Shown piece by piece: positions 63,598-64,000 of a stretch of DNA of 64,000 nt. The notes beneath the pieces are model-generated. The model did not search any database and was not told the DNA's origin. It worked only from the letters and a program-made list of their open reading frames with translations. The stretch spans positions 1-64,000 of the forward strand of contig JAHPZE010000007.1 of assembly GCA_019058365.1 (NCBI GenBank), written 5' to 3'. The DNA is from Promethearchaeota archaeon (lineage in GTDB: Archaea; Asgardarchaeota; Lokiarchaeia; Sigyniarchaeales; SOKP01). A program made the position numbers and the translations under genes. Numbering within the stretch: the stretch's first letter is position 1; each line of letters starts with the position of its first letter.

Positions 63598-64000
63598 TCA
63601 AAAAAAGATAGTTATATTATAATTACCTATTATTTTTATTTGACCTGTTTTCAAATTATGTTCTTTAACTACAACATTACCTTTTTTATAAATATCTATT
63701 TCAAGAAATGTTTCATCAAATCTTTCAGGGTTAAGATTTCCACCATTAGAAAAAACAGTATAATCAATTTTCACATTGAAGGAGATACTTGGTGAACTAT
63801 TTAAACATAAGTCAATTTGCGAACGAGCAAACTGAGAAAGGACATCTCCTGAGTCTATTAATTCTGTTCTCCACACACTTAAAGGAGTAGGTATTAAACT
63901 ATGAAAACAACAAACCCCAAATATTTTTTGATGACTTAAGGATAGAACTTTTTCTATAAATTTGCCCATTCTCTTTCTTCCAATAAATCCGTCCGTAGAA
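63598..64000 (-). CDS. Partial protein of unknown function (runs off the window)
   Basis: A minus-strand frame ending at 63598 and open to the window edge. An internal ATG at 63969 is possible, but the frame continues upstream (GFIGRKR), so the true start may lie outside. The visible 134 residues include FGVCCFHSLIPTPLSVWRTEL and a beta-rich C-terminus (FNVKIDYTVFSNGG, FLEIDIYKKGNVVV). I do not recognise it. Confidence 0.6.
   Translation of the reverse strand, partial: STDGFIGRKRMGKFIEKVLSLSHQKIFGVCCFHSLIPTPLSVWRTELIDSGDVLSQFARSQIDLCLNSSPSISFNVKIDYTVFSNGGNLNPERFDETFLEIDIYKKGNVVVKEHNLKTGQIKIIGNYNITIFF

Overview
The window is AT-rich DNA of an archaeon, most likely an Asgard archaeon of the Lokiarchaeia type. 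It carries archaeal genes (AMP phosphorylase, HdrA/MvhD, tungsten aldehyde oxidoreductase, an intron-bearing tRNA-Ser, TATA-type promoters) beside eukaryote-like ones: a gelsolin-like protein with a proline-rich linker, a Rag/Gtr-type GTPase, a Bud23-type rRNA methyltransferase, ribosomal protein eS25, and leucine-rich-repeat and TPR proteins. Four in-frame TGA codons in hdrA and mvhD stand where Cys is conserved, so the organism uses selenocysteine. Taxonomy is inferred from gene content, since no rRNA gene is present. LAYOUT. 0-9 kb: a decayed P-loop gene, an LsrF/DhnA-type aldolase broken by a small hairpin insert, zinc-ribbon proteins, two tandem membrane M28 peptidases, and an ABC exporter whose permease is fused to a CPBP protease. 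9-19 kb: a FAD oxidoreductase, an EamA transporter, a second ABC exporter, a corrinoid methyl-transfer operon (MttB-like, homocysteine methyltransferase, corrinoid protein) and hisS. 19-26.6 kb: a patchy region with a bacterial-looking DUF4256 gene, gene fragments, a four-gene FAD oxidase/CCG iron-sulfur operon and an RNase J-like pseudogene. 26.9-34 kb: pyrF, the selenoprotein pair hdrA-mvhD with a candidate SECIS hairpin, a TPR/beta-sandwich protein, and AMP phosphorylase interrupted by a hairpin insert with an in-frame TAG. 34-45 kb: two HEAT-LRR paralogues, ferredoxin plus aldehyde ferredoxin oxidoreductase, a winged-helix regulator divergent from a B12-radical-SAM/hydrolase pair with a palindromic operator between them, and DNA ligase. 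45-54 kb: gelsolin-like protein, hisC, a zinc-ribbon protein, a GH36 alpha-galactosidase-like enzyme, a third HEAT-LRR protein and a RuBisCO-like protein. 53.6-60.3 kb: an 1870-residue surface protein coupled by overlap to a cytosolic protein with possible longin and winged-helix folds. 60.7-64 kb: bud23-like, eS25, tRNA-Ser(CGA), Rag-like GTPase, a MoaD/ThiS-like protein and a gene running off the end. HOW IT FITS. Metabolism looks anaerobic: electron bifurcation (HdrA/MvhD), tungsten aldehyde oxidation with its own ferredoxin, corrinoid methyl transfer, and flavin/Fe-S oxidation of organic acids. The most unusual signal is that two unrelated enzymes, the aldolase and AMP phosphorylase, are each interrupted inside a highly conserved phosphate-site motif by a roughly 30-nt insert that forms a hairpin and carries stop codons. 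This suggests tiny excised or bypassed elements, although simple decay remains possible.
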